A DNA stretch of 64,000 bases. Origin: Galaxea fascicularis. Its lineage: Eukaryota; Cnidaria; Anthozoa; Scleractinia; Euphylliidae. The translations under genes were made by a program, and so were the position numbers. Below are positions 33,123 to 45,448 of this stretch, in pieces (the stretch's first letter is position 1; every line of letters begins with the position of its first letter). Location of the stretch: assembly GCA_948470475.1 (NCBI GenBank), contig OX419346.1, forward strand, positions 21,178,917 through 21,242,916, given 5' to 3'. Under the pieces are notes generated by a model, which was not told the DNA's origin, did no database searches, and saw only the letters and a program-made list of their open reading frames with translations.

Positions 33123-36100
33123 TTCGGAATTTGACTGGGAAGAGACTTGTTAGAGGGCTTGAGCTAAAACATAAAGAGAAATGATGACGGAAAATATATG
33201 CATTTCACCGAAATCGTGTTCAGTCCACATCGTGCTTACACAGAGCAGGCGAAGTAGATTTTCAGTTTTTTGCCACTTCTTTTGCCAGCCTAACTTACAC
33301 AGTTTGTTAGTTACTTATGTTACTCACTCACTTACGAACTTACTTAATAAAATCCTGGATTGTGTTGTGATATAATTCAATCTTTTCAGTCGATGTCGGT
33401 ACGTGTTGTTTGCAAAATTTACGATTGTTCTTAATTTTAATGCATTGAACTGAAGCGAAAAGCATAAATTCCGTTCACATGATTATCCAATAATCATTTG
33501 CTCAGACTAACTTAAAACCTGACAAGGATCCCAAAGTTAACTTATACCAAATACATACTTAATTTGTTTGAACAGAGGATCCATTTGTCATGTTACCGCA
33601 AAGAAAGCTCAACTTTTTGAAGTGTTGTTAGCATGACTTGATATGCTTCGATGAACGTGCGTCGACTCAAAGTTGTAGCCGGTTTGGCTTACGTCAACGT
33701 CTTTGTAAACTACAATCAAGCCCCGCTCTCCCCTTACAGATTTTTCCGAACAACACCGAGTGCGCCGTGACTGCGAGTCCATAAATTTAGACAAAAGCTC
33801 GCAGAGGCAAGCCTTGATGAAATTTTAACGCATAAGGATCACTCCTGCTTTATTAACGGCAGTTGGTTAATAGCATGACCGTTTGTTTTCGTTTTGTACT
33901 TCATAAAAAGATAGTTGTACTTCACACAACCCGCCTCGATTAGCTTTGCTACATGAGGGTTGTGTGTTCCTGTATTCTATGTTTTGAGGGTTGTAGAAAT
34001 AAACGTGACGTTAATGGGGCTGGAATAGAAGTCTAGCTAGTAGTTTTAGATAAGCAATCAAGGGCATCTCATTAATTATGACAGCATTCCATCCCCCACC
34101 TAATCCGAAAAATTATGTGTAAGTTCGCTCAAAGATCAACTCCAAAAGTTGTATGATCGTTAAATGCCGTCATTCAGTCACACCTTACTATCCACCGTAT
34201 TGTATATAGTTGTGCAAAGGAATATCCTCGATCCCTAATGATGCCGTGGATCGGTGAAAGCTTGGAGCAATAACTCAGTAAACAGTAGCTTTAGGGCTCA
34301 TTTGAATCTCAGTTGGATTATCCACAAGTTGTCAAATAAAGATATGAGAAAAGAGAGATATAAGAGATGAAATTCCTTAATTAGTATCTTGATGTTCACC
34401 CTGGTAAAACAAAGGCGTGTGCGGCAACATTTTACAGGATCGCAAGACAGTTGTTTGTAATTAGTGGGTCAGATCATCTATCGCCTACAACTGGATTAAT
34501 TGAATTGATTTTGAAGATGTAGTTGATTATCGCCGTTACGTAAGTTGTTTCAATAATCCTTACCTAAATAACTTGACCACAGAAGAGTGTTCTCCCCTGC
34601 AATCTACCCAGTCACTCCAGAAGATCAAACCGAATTTTGCGTCATATGAAAAGCTCCATCCACATTCCCGAAGCTTAGGTTTTCATTATTGTTATTTTAA
34701 TGCATCATAAATCAATACACCGGGATAGGGTGCAAATTTCTTTCTTTTGTTCTTTTTTCCCTGGTAGAATGAGCCCGCACAATAATGTCGTCTTCATTGT
34801 AAAGACCATCATATGACAGTTCAGTAACAATTTTACCCTAAGGCAGAGTGCGTTGTGAAAAAAGTTGCAATGGCTGTGAAATTTGCGGCATTGTATGGAA
34901 AACTGTGTGGGCTTTATTTTGAGCTCTAGCTCGAGGTCAGTTCCACCATGTTGATAAGCGGTGACTCTAACCCCGTATACAACTCTTACCCCGACGGTAG
35001 CCATGTAGGTTATCACCTAGCCACTAAATTTTAACATGGGCATTAACTGCTTCCTCGTGAAACCCCAATTCAGATGAACTCATCTCGACTCCAACCCAAA
35101 ATTCAATTATGCGTGACCACTTATTCAATTATTCGAGTGGTACCCTCCAGAGGTCGTCTGAGAAAATGGACGTTCTCAACAAGGGTTTGCCTTTTGCTTA
35201 TATTAAGCAAAACCAGACTTAAATTTGCGATTTTTCTGTCCTTTTCGCAAAAGAGTAGCTTTTAATAAAACTATCACGAAAAAATTCCACTGTCAATTTG
35301 TTGTCCGTGCATCATTGTTAAAAAAATGAAAATAGTCTTTGAACAGCCAAAACAGCCGACCACGGCTGGGCTACAGCAGCGCTTGACGACTGTAGAACTT
35401 TTATGATCTATGAGGCCCCTCCAGAAAAACGAATTGCGAAGGATTAACATGATAACAAGAACACAAAATGGTGTTTAACTTCGGCTCTGGTCAACCAAAG
35501 TTTGATGGAATAAATGCGAACAGTTTTGATGTTGATTGACGTCTTACGAACAACTTGCAATTCCAACGACCCACCCGAGCAAAAATCAAACCGCGTCAAA
35601 CAGCCAGGCGGCTGGACTTTAATTTAAGCTTTGACGCCATGCAATAAACAATTTCTCCTCAGGCTGCCCGCAAAGCCCCGGAACTAGCTTGGCTGTCGAA
35701 TAACCCCGTTCACAGGGTCACCAGCGAGCCATAAGAATTGACCGTATTAAGGGAATGCCGTCCTTTCAACGGGGTAAAGACGAATTTCATGGCTGATTTA
35801 TTTTAGGTGAGATGGATATAACTAACTCTAACAAATAAGAATAAATTGCCACAAAAACCATCCAAGCAAATAACAAAGCGATTAAATGTCACTTGTCTCA
35901 GTGTCCCTTACAGGGCGGCACATGTGGTTTGAGTGGCCTCATTAACGAGACCAATTTATAAAGGAATAAACACGTTCACTAAATTGTGACCGTTGGCTGC
36001 ATTAATTATAAACGTTCCGGGGTTGCCTCAGCAGAAAATGTATGGGCGTTTTCCCGACACCAAAAATGAAGCCGTTGTAAGGAGACGGCGGCATGGCGGG

Positions 36101-36641
36101 GTTCCGCTGTAGATTCAAACTACAACCGCCCATTCTAGAGCAGAAATTCAGCTTTTTCGAACAAAAATATACAGTTTATATCTTTATGGTTGTAGTAGCA
36201 CCGGACAAAACTACTTCAAAGACTTGCAAGCAAGATCTCGCCTGGGAGGAAGAAAACTTGCTTGCCGGCTGCCAAAAACTTGTGTTTTCAAAAAGAACTA
36301 AACAAAAACGTTTGCGTTGTTTATGATCAAATAATCGCCTTTATATGGGAAACCAACCACCCCGGCAAAACTTAATCCTAGTTATGATTCACTTAGTACA
36401 AAGATCTGCAAAGCACCTCAACAAGACGAAGAACTGTTCCATTGTTGATCTTCAGTTGAAAAGCAAATCGTTGTCCTGGTATCCTGAATGCATGTTTGCT
36501 ATAGTCCTGCCTTTATGGCCTGAAAAAAGGTGAAATAACTATGAATATTCAATCGCGCACTGAAATCTTGTACACAGAGATAGACGCCAAAGAACCAATC
36601 ACATGAGCATGCGCAGAAGTGCTCCTGTGTTCCCGCTCCTG

Positions 36642-36740
36642 TTCCGTTCATTTATGGCCCGCGCGCTTCGCGCTTGGTCCACAACTGAACGGGATAAAAC
36701 TCGGCCCGCAACTTACTGTAAGGACCGAGAAAACGAGGTC
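36642..36740. mobile_element. palindromic interspersed repeat, copy 3 (fragment)
   Basis: CCGTTCATTTATGGCCCGCG ... CGCGCTTGG ... GAACGGGATAAAACTCGG ... CAACTTACTGTAAGGACCGA, ending GAGAAAACGAGGTCTGTAA. Matches the core of the 8911-9200 element but lacks its outer parts. Confidence 0.65.
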
Positions 36741-36837
36741 TGTAAAAAAAAAGAAAGAAAGAAAGAAAAATACTGTGTTTATAGTGGAAGTGCACTTAGC
36801 TATCCAAGCTAGTTTACAGCCACTTCACTTAAATCCC

Positions 36838-37041
36838 AAGAAACAAATAATTCAAATAAACATAACATGATAAGAATCCCAACTGGCAGGAGGCAGACCA
36901 GTTGGCTATTTACAAGGATGACCGAGGAGTTGAACCAGGCACTTACCCAGAACAATACCAGCCAGTGGCCAGAGCAGGATTTGAACCCGGGTCACCGCAT
37001 TGAAATCCAGCGCCCTAAACCACTCGGCCATCCTGCCAGTT
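36838..37041 (-). mobile_element. tRNA-derived SINE (tRNA-Leu-like head)
   Basis: On the minus strand it starts GGCAGGATGGCCGAGTGGTT (box A) with box B GGGTTCAAATCC, followed by a body including CAACTCCTCGGTCATCC and TAAATAGCCAACTGGTC, and ends with CAGTTGGGATTCTTATC and an AT-rich tail. The head could fold like tRNA-Leu, but the body and tail show it is a SINE rather than a tRNA gene. Confidence 0.75.
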
Positions 37042-38871
37042 TTGTTTTCGTGATCTGTGTGCCTCAATGTGACTTAACCGCGACGATTGACATAAGAAAT
37101 TGCTGAATATATTTTAACTTTCGACTGTTAGCTACTGTTACAGGTTCGGCTAATAGTTGCAACACTGCGGCCTCTATTTAAATTAGGGGCTATCTTTGTT
37201 TATAGCCCAATGCCGGCGATATTTATTTTGATATCTCAGCCACTCAGAAGCGCTTAATTGAAGCGGAATTTCAAGGCTCGTGACAAAGCTTTGTCTTCAT
37301 CAACATATAGCCCTGAACCATGACCGATAGGACAATATCAAACAATGAGTGGAATGCAACGCGCTTACTATCAATAGTAAACTATTTCTTCATCAGAGTC
37401 CAAACTCCACGGCGCGTAATGGTTGATGCGATGTTTTTTAGTTGAAATTTGTTCGTCAAAACCATCCAAACAAAAAGACTGCTTGACAGTTTCCGTATTC
37501 AGTGGTGTAAACCAAGCAGGTAGGTTAATATTTACTTAACATGTTGATAAGGGGCTGAACTTTCGCGCGGTTAATATATCAGCGCAAAATTCATGCCGGA
37601 ACTCTTTATCCCTGTCTTAATTTCTTGAGGTTAAAGTTTGCGAACGGATACACAGAGCTGTTGCTTTCTAAGTACGCTTTCCCTGATATTAACACAAACT
37701 ACACTTTTTGATGATTTTATTCGATTTAAGCCAAATACAGGCACGTTCTAATCCAGTTTAAGTTCTTAAGAGAAAAGTGAGCAACCAAATTAAGCTTCCA
37801 AGTGCTTTTACTTCGTTCCCTTTTCTAACTCTAAGTCGTTGGATTAAGTCGTTCAGGAGGGCAATTCAATTTAAAGCGGTGAAGTATTCCTTGCACCACC
37901 GTTTACTGTAGACGCAATAAAATAGATCTGACGAACTTCAGATTTCAGGATGAAATAGTCAACAAAAATAACTGTTAAGCAGAATTTTCATAAGGTGCCG
38001 TTTACCGCTCAGTATTTTGCAAAATGATTTTGCGTTGTGCCACGCTTTAAGACCTTGAAACTCCATGAAAGTTCATAAAACTAATTCGTCTTATTTCCTT
38101 AGATATTAGTATTTCGCTTTCGCTGTTGTTGTACGTAATCCCTCAGGTCTTGTTTAGCATCAATACTTGCATTTGCATTTCTTTTACAGTTTCTCACTTA
38201 TTGTGTTCACAAACGCCTAACAAGTAACAAATGTAGTTTAATTACAATTGCGTTAGATTTTGACAAGATCTTTGCTCTCACAGAACTCATCAAGGAATCT
38301 AAGGGGGACGCGAGGTGGACAAAATATATTGTAACTAGTACTCTAATTTGCATGTTTGGGAGCGATTAAAACAGTACTCTGCTAAGCTGAAGATTAGAAT
38401 ATCGTGATGTTTAGATCTTTCTCTATACGCAAATGTTGCTTACTAGATTATACTGAGGTCAATCGACTGTTACTGTCTGCTATAACCATTTTTTCAATGT
38501 ACTTTATTAAGCTTATATGTTCGGATGCTACGTGGTAACGAATATGCAAATATTTTCAATATTCAGGGCTTTTTGTGCAGGGTTATATAAAAATTTGTAA
38601 TTAAATAAAAAGTTGCATCACGTCACCTCACAGGTAATGACTACCAATCCTAGTTCTGTAACTTAAAATTACTTCCTATATCGAGTAACTAAAACTAAAC
38701 AGGAGATGTGTGTCTTGTTTGTAGTGCCCTCGCACCATTAACATTTATCATTTGTTTACCCTCTTGCTTACATGTGTTACATGTTTGTGGCGAGGAGAAC
38801 TTACAAACCACCAGGCTTACATCAGAGGCCACCTTGAATGTCAATATTCTAAAAATTTGGTGATAATAAGT

Positions 38872-39220
38872 GGCCATTAAAATGAAAGCCACTGTGCAGT
38901 GCTTTCCTGTGGTGCTGTTTTTATGCTGTAAAAGTTGGCTCACATTTTTGAGTCTGTGGATGAAATCCCAAAGTGTGAGCATTGAAATGAAAACTACTGA
39001 GCAGTACTTTCCTGTGATGCTGTTTATTATGATGTACAAGGTGGTTCTACCTTTTGAGTCTGTCGATGAAATTGTAAAGTGTGACCAGTCAATCAAAGCT
39101 ACTGATCAGTACTTTCCTTTGGTGCTAAGGTGGTTCTATCTTTTGAGTCTGTAGATGAAACCCTAAATTGTAACCATTCAAATGAAAGCTCCTGAGCAGT
39201 ATTTTCCTGTGGTGTTGCTC
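38872..39220 (+). repeat. about 105-bp satellite array upstream of gene C
   Basis: At least three full units and one partial unit starting near 38879, 38986, 39090 and 39179. Each carries AAATGAAAGC, ACTGAGCAGTACTTTCCTGT, a GTGCTGTTTATTATG-like word, GTGGTTCTA and TTTTGAGTCTGTGGATGAAA. Single diverged units recur at 47455, 49685 and, inverted, at 51170. Confidence 0.85.
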
Positions 39221-39300
39221 TTCACCGTTGTTTCTGTGAATCATTTTTCTTGTAGATCTAAGAGTTAACTCTCCCTTATCTCTGTTGCAGCCATTTCATC

Positions 39301-42300
39301 ATGGACCATGGCATGAAGAACATGAAATCTCCCCAGATGGGTTTCTATCCAAGCCATACCTCAAAGAAGAAGGATAAGAAACCTCGAGAGTGGCTTGCGT
39401 TGCTTCTGATCATTGGAATACCCATTTTGTTGTGTGTCATTTTATTATTAATCTTCTTTTTTGTGGTGAGAATCCCACCTCCAGAGCCTTTCAGCAATGC
39501 ATGCCTAGGATCTGCGGAAGCAAACCGTTCGAACCTCACAAACGTCCTCAAAAATATCCAACACGTTTACTTCCACAAATTGCACCCTGAGATGATTCAA
39601 GAGATGGAGGGAGTGACACCCGAAGAGATCCGAAGAACCTTTCGGCCTTTCGATCCAAGCCCGAACGCCACCAAGAATAGAACTGACATCGCTAATGAGC
39701 TACTTGGCAAGCTAAACAGTTTGACATATAACGTATCCTTGTTAAAGCTTCGAGAACGAAAAGCTATCCACGTGGCCAGGGCCATTCTGAGGAATAACTT
39801 TGGCTGGATACCTTATGGACAAGACTATTACAATGGTGACTGGCTGTTAGGTCCCAGTATGTTCTGCTGGGAGCCGGTGTGTTCTGTCTTCGCAAAGCTC
39901 AACAGCGCCTTCTCGTACTTCAAACCTCGTAACATGACAGAGTTAGAGAGGCTGAGGAATTTCTTCGCGGAGTACAATCGAACGCTTGAAAGCTACATCG
40001 AAAATTGGAAACTTGGAGTCAAGGTTGGGTATATTCGACCAAAAGAAGGCTGCGAAGCTGGTTTACACTTCATCAAATACGTGGTATACAGAGGAATGGC
40101 AATGAAAAACGAATCTGGTCAGTGTTGGTTCTTTTCATAATTATAGCTTCTTTGTATACTATGATGAAAGCATCAGCATGATATATCCAGTTTAGTTGCT
40201 GTTGGCATGAATTGTAGGCAGTTCACAAAACCGGGAACTATATGCCCCTCCCTTCTCGAGGAGTTTATGGGTTTCTACCCCCCCCCCCCTTCCTTTCCTG
40301 GGGCCTGTTTCTTGAAAGTCTCGTAAATTTTTCGGGCCTGAAAAGCTATTTCTAAATCTATAATGCGCTTACTCTAGAAAGCTGGTCTTTTGCTAGGACT
40401 CTAAGTTACGAAAGGGTAAATTTGTTGCAAAATTCTATGCCTGGAAACGCCTTCGTTTTTAAGATGTGAAGGAAATTATGTCACCCGAAATGCGTCCGAA
40501 ACGTTTCGGGAGTTTCGAGAAACGGGCGCCTGGCCCGAAATGTTAAGTCTGTAGGTGAAGGCGACAAGGCCAACGTCCCTCCAATGACGTTAAGCACACA
40601 ACCAGCATGATCTTGCAAACCAGTATGACCTGGCCATGGGGTTGAAGTCCACAGATGCCTGTTTAGTAAATCTTTTGCCACGGCCAATTTGCTCCATATT
40701 TTTTATCCTAAAGTTCTAATATGCACAACCGTAACTTTGTTTCTAGGAATATACGACGAGCCGTTTGCCAAAGTGCTCCTGAATTCAGGATTCTTTGAGC
40801 ATTTGTCAGATTCGGTGAACAAAACCTGGAAAGAGATTCACCTTGTAAACGTGACTGCCTTCTTCAATCGATCTCTCATACAGAACATTGCGAGACCACT
40901 GGTTAGGATTTTGAGGTGTGTTTCTTAAGCTATCATTTACTTGATTATGTCAACTTTAAGCTCTGCTTTCAGTTCCCAATGGACGGTTATTAAGCCAGCT
41001 TAAGACATAGATTTACTGTTTTTTTTTTTCATTCCAAGAGTTCAAAAGGCAAACTCCTCTAGTTGTAGTTTAATAGCTCATGGCGATGGTGATTGTTAAG
41101 GAGATGATAGTAATGCTGATGTTTATGGCGATGAGGATAATGATGATGATAACATTAGCCAGAACAATAACAATAATTATAACAACAATTAATTTGAAAA
41201 TGACGCCAATAAAGTTCCCTACCCCTAACAGGTATCTGGAAAAGGAGCACTACATGCACTGTCCAGATGAAACATACGCCAACGGCCTGGGCAGTCTGCC
41301 ACTGGGATTTGTGTTTTTTGATCACACCCAGAGAGACGGGAGCCAACCAGCTACACAGAAGCTTCCCACGGGGGAGGTGGTTAGTGGCGCCAAAACGTAC
41401 GAGACCCTGATGAGATTTTTCACCACCTTGAATATTTCAGCGACTGAGTTGAGACAGAAAGCGATTAACAGGCTGAATGAGCTGTACCCACAGGTGAGAG
41501 GCCTTTTGCCAACCTACATGTAAGTTAGGAATCAGGTTCACTGGTGTAACTGGGAACACAGCCAACCATTAATTAACACCTTATGTCAACAATACATGCC
41601 AACTCTCCTAAGCGATCTGCCTATATTTCGTATGGTACAAGTTGGGGGAATTTAGACGAAGATCAAGACATTTCATCTCTGGTGATGATTTCCTATCTTT
41701 TCATCATCTGTCTGTTTAACAAAGTTTGTCCGATTAACTATCAGTTGATTTTTGGTTTGATTTTCAAGTTATATTGACTGTACTGAAAAAAGAGAACATA
41801 TTTAGATTAACAAATAGATTCCATGTTGCCGTGCATCTGTTCAGTAACAGATCACAGATGACGTCAAATTTGTGGTAAGAACAAAAACAAAGTGGCACAC
41901 GACGCGATAGCCGAGTGTGTCACTATTGTTAGGGGGCCAGAGTTCGAACAGCATCTCTCATTAAATTTTGACATAGAGAGGAGGAGGGAGGGAGGGAGGG
42001 GGAGGGGGGACGGGGGGGGCGCAGGGCAGTTTTGACGAGACTCGAGACTGGATAAAGGTGTCTTATTCGGTTTGGTTTTATTCATCCCAATTAATGGAAA
42101 ACAACTTCAACTAATGTACGATTTCTTTAACTTTCTGCAGGCGGTGCTTATTGCAAGACAGTACACGGGACAAAACGTAGACGACGATGCCATCAGAGAT
42201 TTCAAAGACGTACTACGGCAGGCCAATATGTCTTTTAACACCGAAGAGTTTCCTCGCAATGAGAGTGATGCCAACGCCTATGTCAAATGTATGGATGACA

Positions 42301-43145
42301 AGAGTGCGCAAGCGTACTGTCCGAAACGATGGAAAGCAATGAGGGCCTGGATCGACAATACACAGAAGGTGAGTGAACTACAAATGCGCATGCACGACCC
42401 GCCTGTTGAATACCTATATCAAACAATGTTTCTAGTTTGCAGCCATCATGAATCTATATTCTTCAACTGTTGATGTTAATTCTATCACGTCTTCATTTAC
42501 GTACCAGTTTATAATCAAGTCAGTCTATAGCTACTTTGACTCGTTTGACTGTCTTATGGTCATTCTAATGATGTACCCTTTGTTTTCCTGCAGACTATGA
42601 GCAACAACATACAACCTCTACTCGACACACTTTTTTACACTAGTGGAGCCAAGACGACCATCCCAAACTGTCCAATAGAATACAAAGGCTTATACCATCC
42701 GTATGCGAATTTTCACAGCTACACTCCAGGTTCTAAGGACTGCAAAACTAAAGCCACCCAAAGGCTTCCATTTTTCCAGGAAAGGTTTGGCCCAAAATGG
42801 ACTGAGTTTACCACAACAGCGCATGAGCAGTTACCTGGACATCATCTTGAGGTTTGTGATGAATGTCGCTGAATTTCCAACATGGAAACTCGCCCAAAAC
42901 CAATTCGCATGGAGCACTATTTGCCCAGACGATTTTAATTGTCTTTAAAAAGGATCTTTCGTCCTGCTTTGTTCTGGTCGAGTTAAGTTCAACGTGGGCG
43001 ACTTCATTATTGGCAAATTTGTGGGTGGGTGAATTCACTGGAGAGAGACCAGGAAAACTGGAAGGCATAATGGGAGTAGTTTCTAAAGATACTTTGGTGT
43101 TGCGTCGGTGGGGAAGTAGTAGACAAAAATTTGATTTTATCAACG

Positions 43146-43176
<31 letters not shown>

Positions 43177-45248
43177 GGATTCTAAAAGCTGACGTTTCGA
43201 GCGTTAGCCCTTCGTCAGAGCGAATCTAGGAATTATGCCGGGTTGTGAGAGGTTTATGTGGTGGAGGAGGAGCTACGCTGTTGGTGGTAACATGGCAGCG
43301 TGAAAAATAGGAATACATTAGTTAAATAAAAAGCGTTCGTTAAGATACCGTGGGGATCAAGGGTGCCGATTCGGAAGATGAATTTTTGTTCTAGATTCTT
43401 GCGGCTTTCCGTCGTACCTTGATGTTGGGAAAGGCCGCAGATAGGCATGTGTTGTTTGGAGTGGTTAGGGAGATTAAAAAGACGAGCGACTGGCTTAGAT
43501 GCATCCTTGTCATTCATCTCAACATCTCAACATCGCACTAGCTATGTTATATATTTACACAATCTGACCATATCGTGAAAAAGCTTGAAAAGACCTGACT
43601 TCTGTTGTGGAACGATCTGACCATATCATGGAGCAGTCTTACTTGGAACGATCTGACCATGGAACGAAGTGACCGGATATTATTTAAATTCTCGAACCAC
43701 CTTCCAGGCACTTTCAAATGCGCGCGCTCGCGATTCAAAACTTGTCCTTTCATTCTTCATAACACTAGCAAAATATTGGGACATAAACGATCTGTTAAGA
43801 TCACCGATCATTTATTGCATAACCTGTACGTTATGCAACAAGTTATACATTGGCGAGACAGGAAAACGACTAGTCAGATTGTGTAAATATATAACATAGC
43901 TAGTGTTTGAAATGATTTACTATGAGGTATCACTTCCCTTCGCTATATTTTCACCGATTAAGAAATGATACACGGTTGTGAAAAATAAAAGTTCCTAACA
44001 TTTCGCAGTGCGCAATGAACGGTGAAGCAAAGACTGGCAAAAAAAGAAAAACTTAATTCTTTTACAAAACGTTTTAGCTAACTACCTTCTGTGGCTTCAG
44101 ATCTAATGAAATATAGGTTGAGCAAAATTAAAGGTGAAACTTGCGTCATGCGAAAACGAGAAAAAAAATTCCAAGCGAGAGTGGAAAAATGCCGGTTTTT
44201 CGGTAGCCGATAGTAATCTGAAAATTTCTCACAACAAAGCAAAAACGCACTTTTGCTTTCTTAATTTAGAGAATATTCTTGCTTCATCAGTCTGCATCAG
44301 CTGTATTCTAAGCGCCGCATTGAGTTTAAAAGTTTTTCTTTGTTCCTTTTAACACAGGTTCAGAGTTTTATTGAATTTTTTGAAGACGACTGCAACGATG
44401 CCATTCACTGGCTGAGCGCCAACAACTTTTTCTCGGCCATGACAGAAGGCTGGGCTGTTTATGGTGAAGGCGAGTTGCTTCCAAAGGATACGACACTCTA
44501 CACAGACATATTGAACAAGCAAGTTCTTCTGCAAAAGTACGGCATGATATACTATCAGGTATGTTGTATGGGCGCACCTTGGAAGTTTGACTAACAATGT
44601 TGCGTGTGTTTTGTTTTACAGAACAATGAAACACAAAGCAAACTTATGAGAATGAAAAACAGAAGGAAACACGCGCATTTCTAGACGCGTATACGTAAAA
44701 AACGTGCGTGCCCTTTGAGTGCACGTAGGACGCTTATTTCTGCACCACACTGTTAGATTTATTTCAACTCAACTTCTAGATCTAGACCACTAGCCTTTTT
44801 GAGATGAGGCACCTCTGCAAAGTAGTTTGTTTAATTTCGTCGTAATACTTCTTTTTTTTCTCTTTGATTTTTGTTTTGACAGCTTTTATATGCTGTCCGC
44901 ACTGTAGCAGACATTGATCTAAATTACAACAGAGGAAGTCGTGTACAGGCTCGAGCATTGTACAACAATTATATTTGGGAAGACAGGCCAGACTTTGTCA
45001 ATAAAGACATCGTGAGACTTCTTAGCATACCTGGATTTGCAACCGGCTATATGATTGGTCAGTTGGAGTTCTCCCGCCTCCGTGACTTAGCAGAGAGGGA
45101 ACTGGGTCAAGATTTCGAGCTGAAGGATTTCCATTTTGAGGCCATGCGCCAAGGGGAGTATCCGCTGCCCTATTTGGAAGAACATATTCAGGCTTATATC
45201 GCTTGTAAGAAGGAACCCACTGGGGAGGGCTGTGAGGAATTTTCATAA
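39301..45248 (+). CDS. DUF885 type II membrane protein C (putative metallopeptidase)
   Basis: Predicted 766 residues. Coding exons: 39301-40117, 40747-40915, 41232-41493, 42141-42368, 42594-42851, 44358-44558, 44883-45248; phases 1,2,0,0,0,0 as in A and B. A short cytosolic tail with a KKKDKKPRE stop-transfer cluster is followed by a membrane segment at about 31-56 (LLLIIGIPILLCVILLLIFF). The ectodomain carries HEQLPGHHLE (569-578) and MTEGWAVY (Glu 608), so both metallopeptidase-like motifs are intact. The cysteine pairs FCWEPVC and CKKEPTGEGC are kept. The start lies 10 bases after an acceptor (CTGTTGCAG), so a 5' UTR exon is likely upstream, beyond the satellite array. Intron 5 holds a Penelope-like fragment. 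Function unknown; an extracellular peptidase role is inferred from the family. Confidence 0.87.
40301..40532. mobile_element. TIR element, GGGCCTGTTTCTTGAAAG ends
   Basis: Begins GGGCCTGTTTCTTGAAAGTC and ends GGAGTTTCGAGAAACGGGCG, which is roughly its inverse complement. It lies in gene C intron 1. Same terminal pattern as 47191-47425. Confidence 0.6.
41075..41155. repeat. GAT-rich tract in gene C intron 2
   Basis: Interrupted (GATG)/(GAT) units in the same intron that carries a GAT/ATC tract in gene A. Confidence 0.6.
43150..43900. mobile_element. rearranged Penelope-like retroelement fragment
   Basis: In gene C intron 5. The plus strand near 43780-43880 encodes, across a frameshift, GHKRSVKITD then IYCITCTLCNKLYIGETGKR, the GIY-YIG endonuclease of Penelope-like elements. 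The minus strand, 43517-43254, encodes the usual continuation (FNLPNHSKQHMPICGL, ESRKNLEQKFIFRIGTLDPH). The two halves therefore face each other. About 30 bases (CACTAGCTATGTTATATATT...) occur near 43540-43570 and, inverted, near 43877-43907, marking the rearrangement. Broken, non-functional copy. Confidence 0.75.
43188..43221 (-). ncRNA. hammerhead-ribozyme-like core of the Penelope-like element
   Basis: On the minus strand: GCT, CTGACGA, a short stem-loop (AGGGCTAACGCT), CGAAAC, GTC, AGC. CUGANGA, GAAA and a GUC cleavage triplet are in the hammerhead order, and GCU/AGC can form a 3-bp stem I. Stem II has a G-G mismatch and stem III would be minimal. Hammerhead motifs are known in Penelope-like elements; activity here is not shown. 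Confidence 0.45.
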
Positions 45249-45448
45249 TCAATAGCGAGCATTCAAATTGAGTTCAACATCTAATGGATACAATAAGATA
45301 TCACATGAATGCTGAGCGTAACCTATTAAGCTTCAACATCACCATGCATTTTCTCCTCACTACTCTCTTTATATTTCTCAAGGCACCAGTTGGGAGAATT
45401 TCTATTCATTTGTTGTGACATTTTTTTCTAGTTACTTTCACAACTTAA

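Larger units (their letters stand above)
33123..39300. other. head-to-head intergenic region between DUF885 genes B and C
   Basis: About 6.2 kb between two divergent start codons. No exon recognised. Contents: a fragment of the palindromic repeat (36642-36740), a SINE (36838-37041), and a tandem satellite ending 80 bases before the gene C ATG. Both promoters and 5' UTR exons are expected here. Short ORFs such as 36093-36326 lack support. Confidence 0.55.

Noticed and set aside
32735..33184. 149-codon plus-strand ORF with a repeated sequence
   Set aside because: It is the complement of the gene B minisatellite; the minus-strand frame has the splice sites, membrane segment and DUF885 homology.
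36093..36326. 77-codon plus-strand ORF beginning MAGFRCRFK
   Set aside because: No similarity, no splice context and low-quality composition in a repeat-containing intergenic region.
36975..37041. tRNA-Leu-like sequence on the minus strand
   Set aside because: The tRNA-like head is fused to a SINE body and AT-rich tail, so it is a retroposon and not a tRNA gene.
38695..39096. 133-codon minus-strand ORF
   Set aside because: It reads through the tandem satellite units; repetition explains the length and no splice or homology signal is present.
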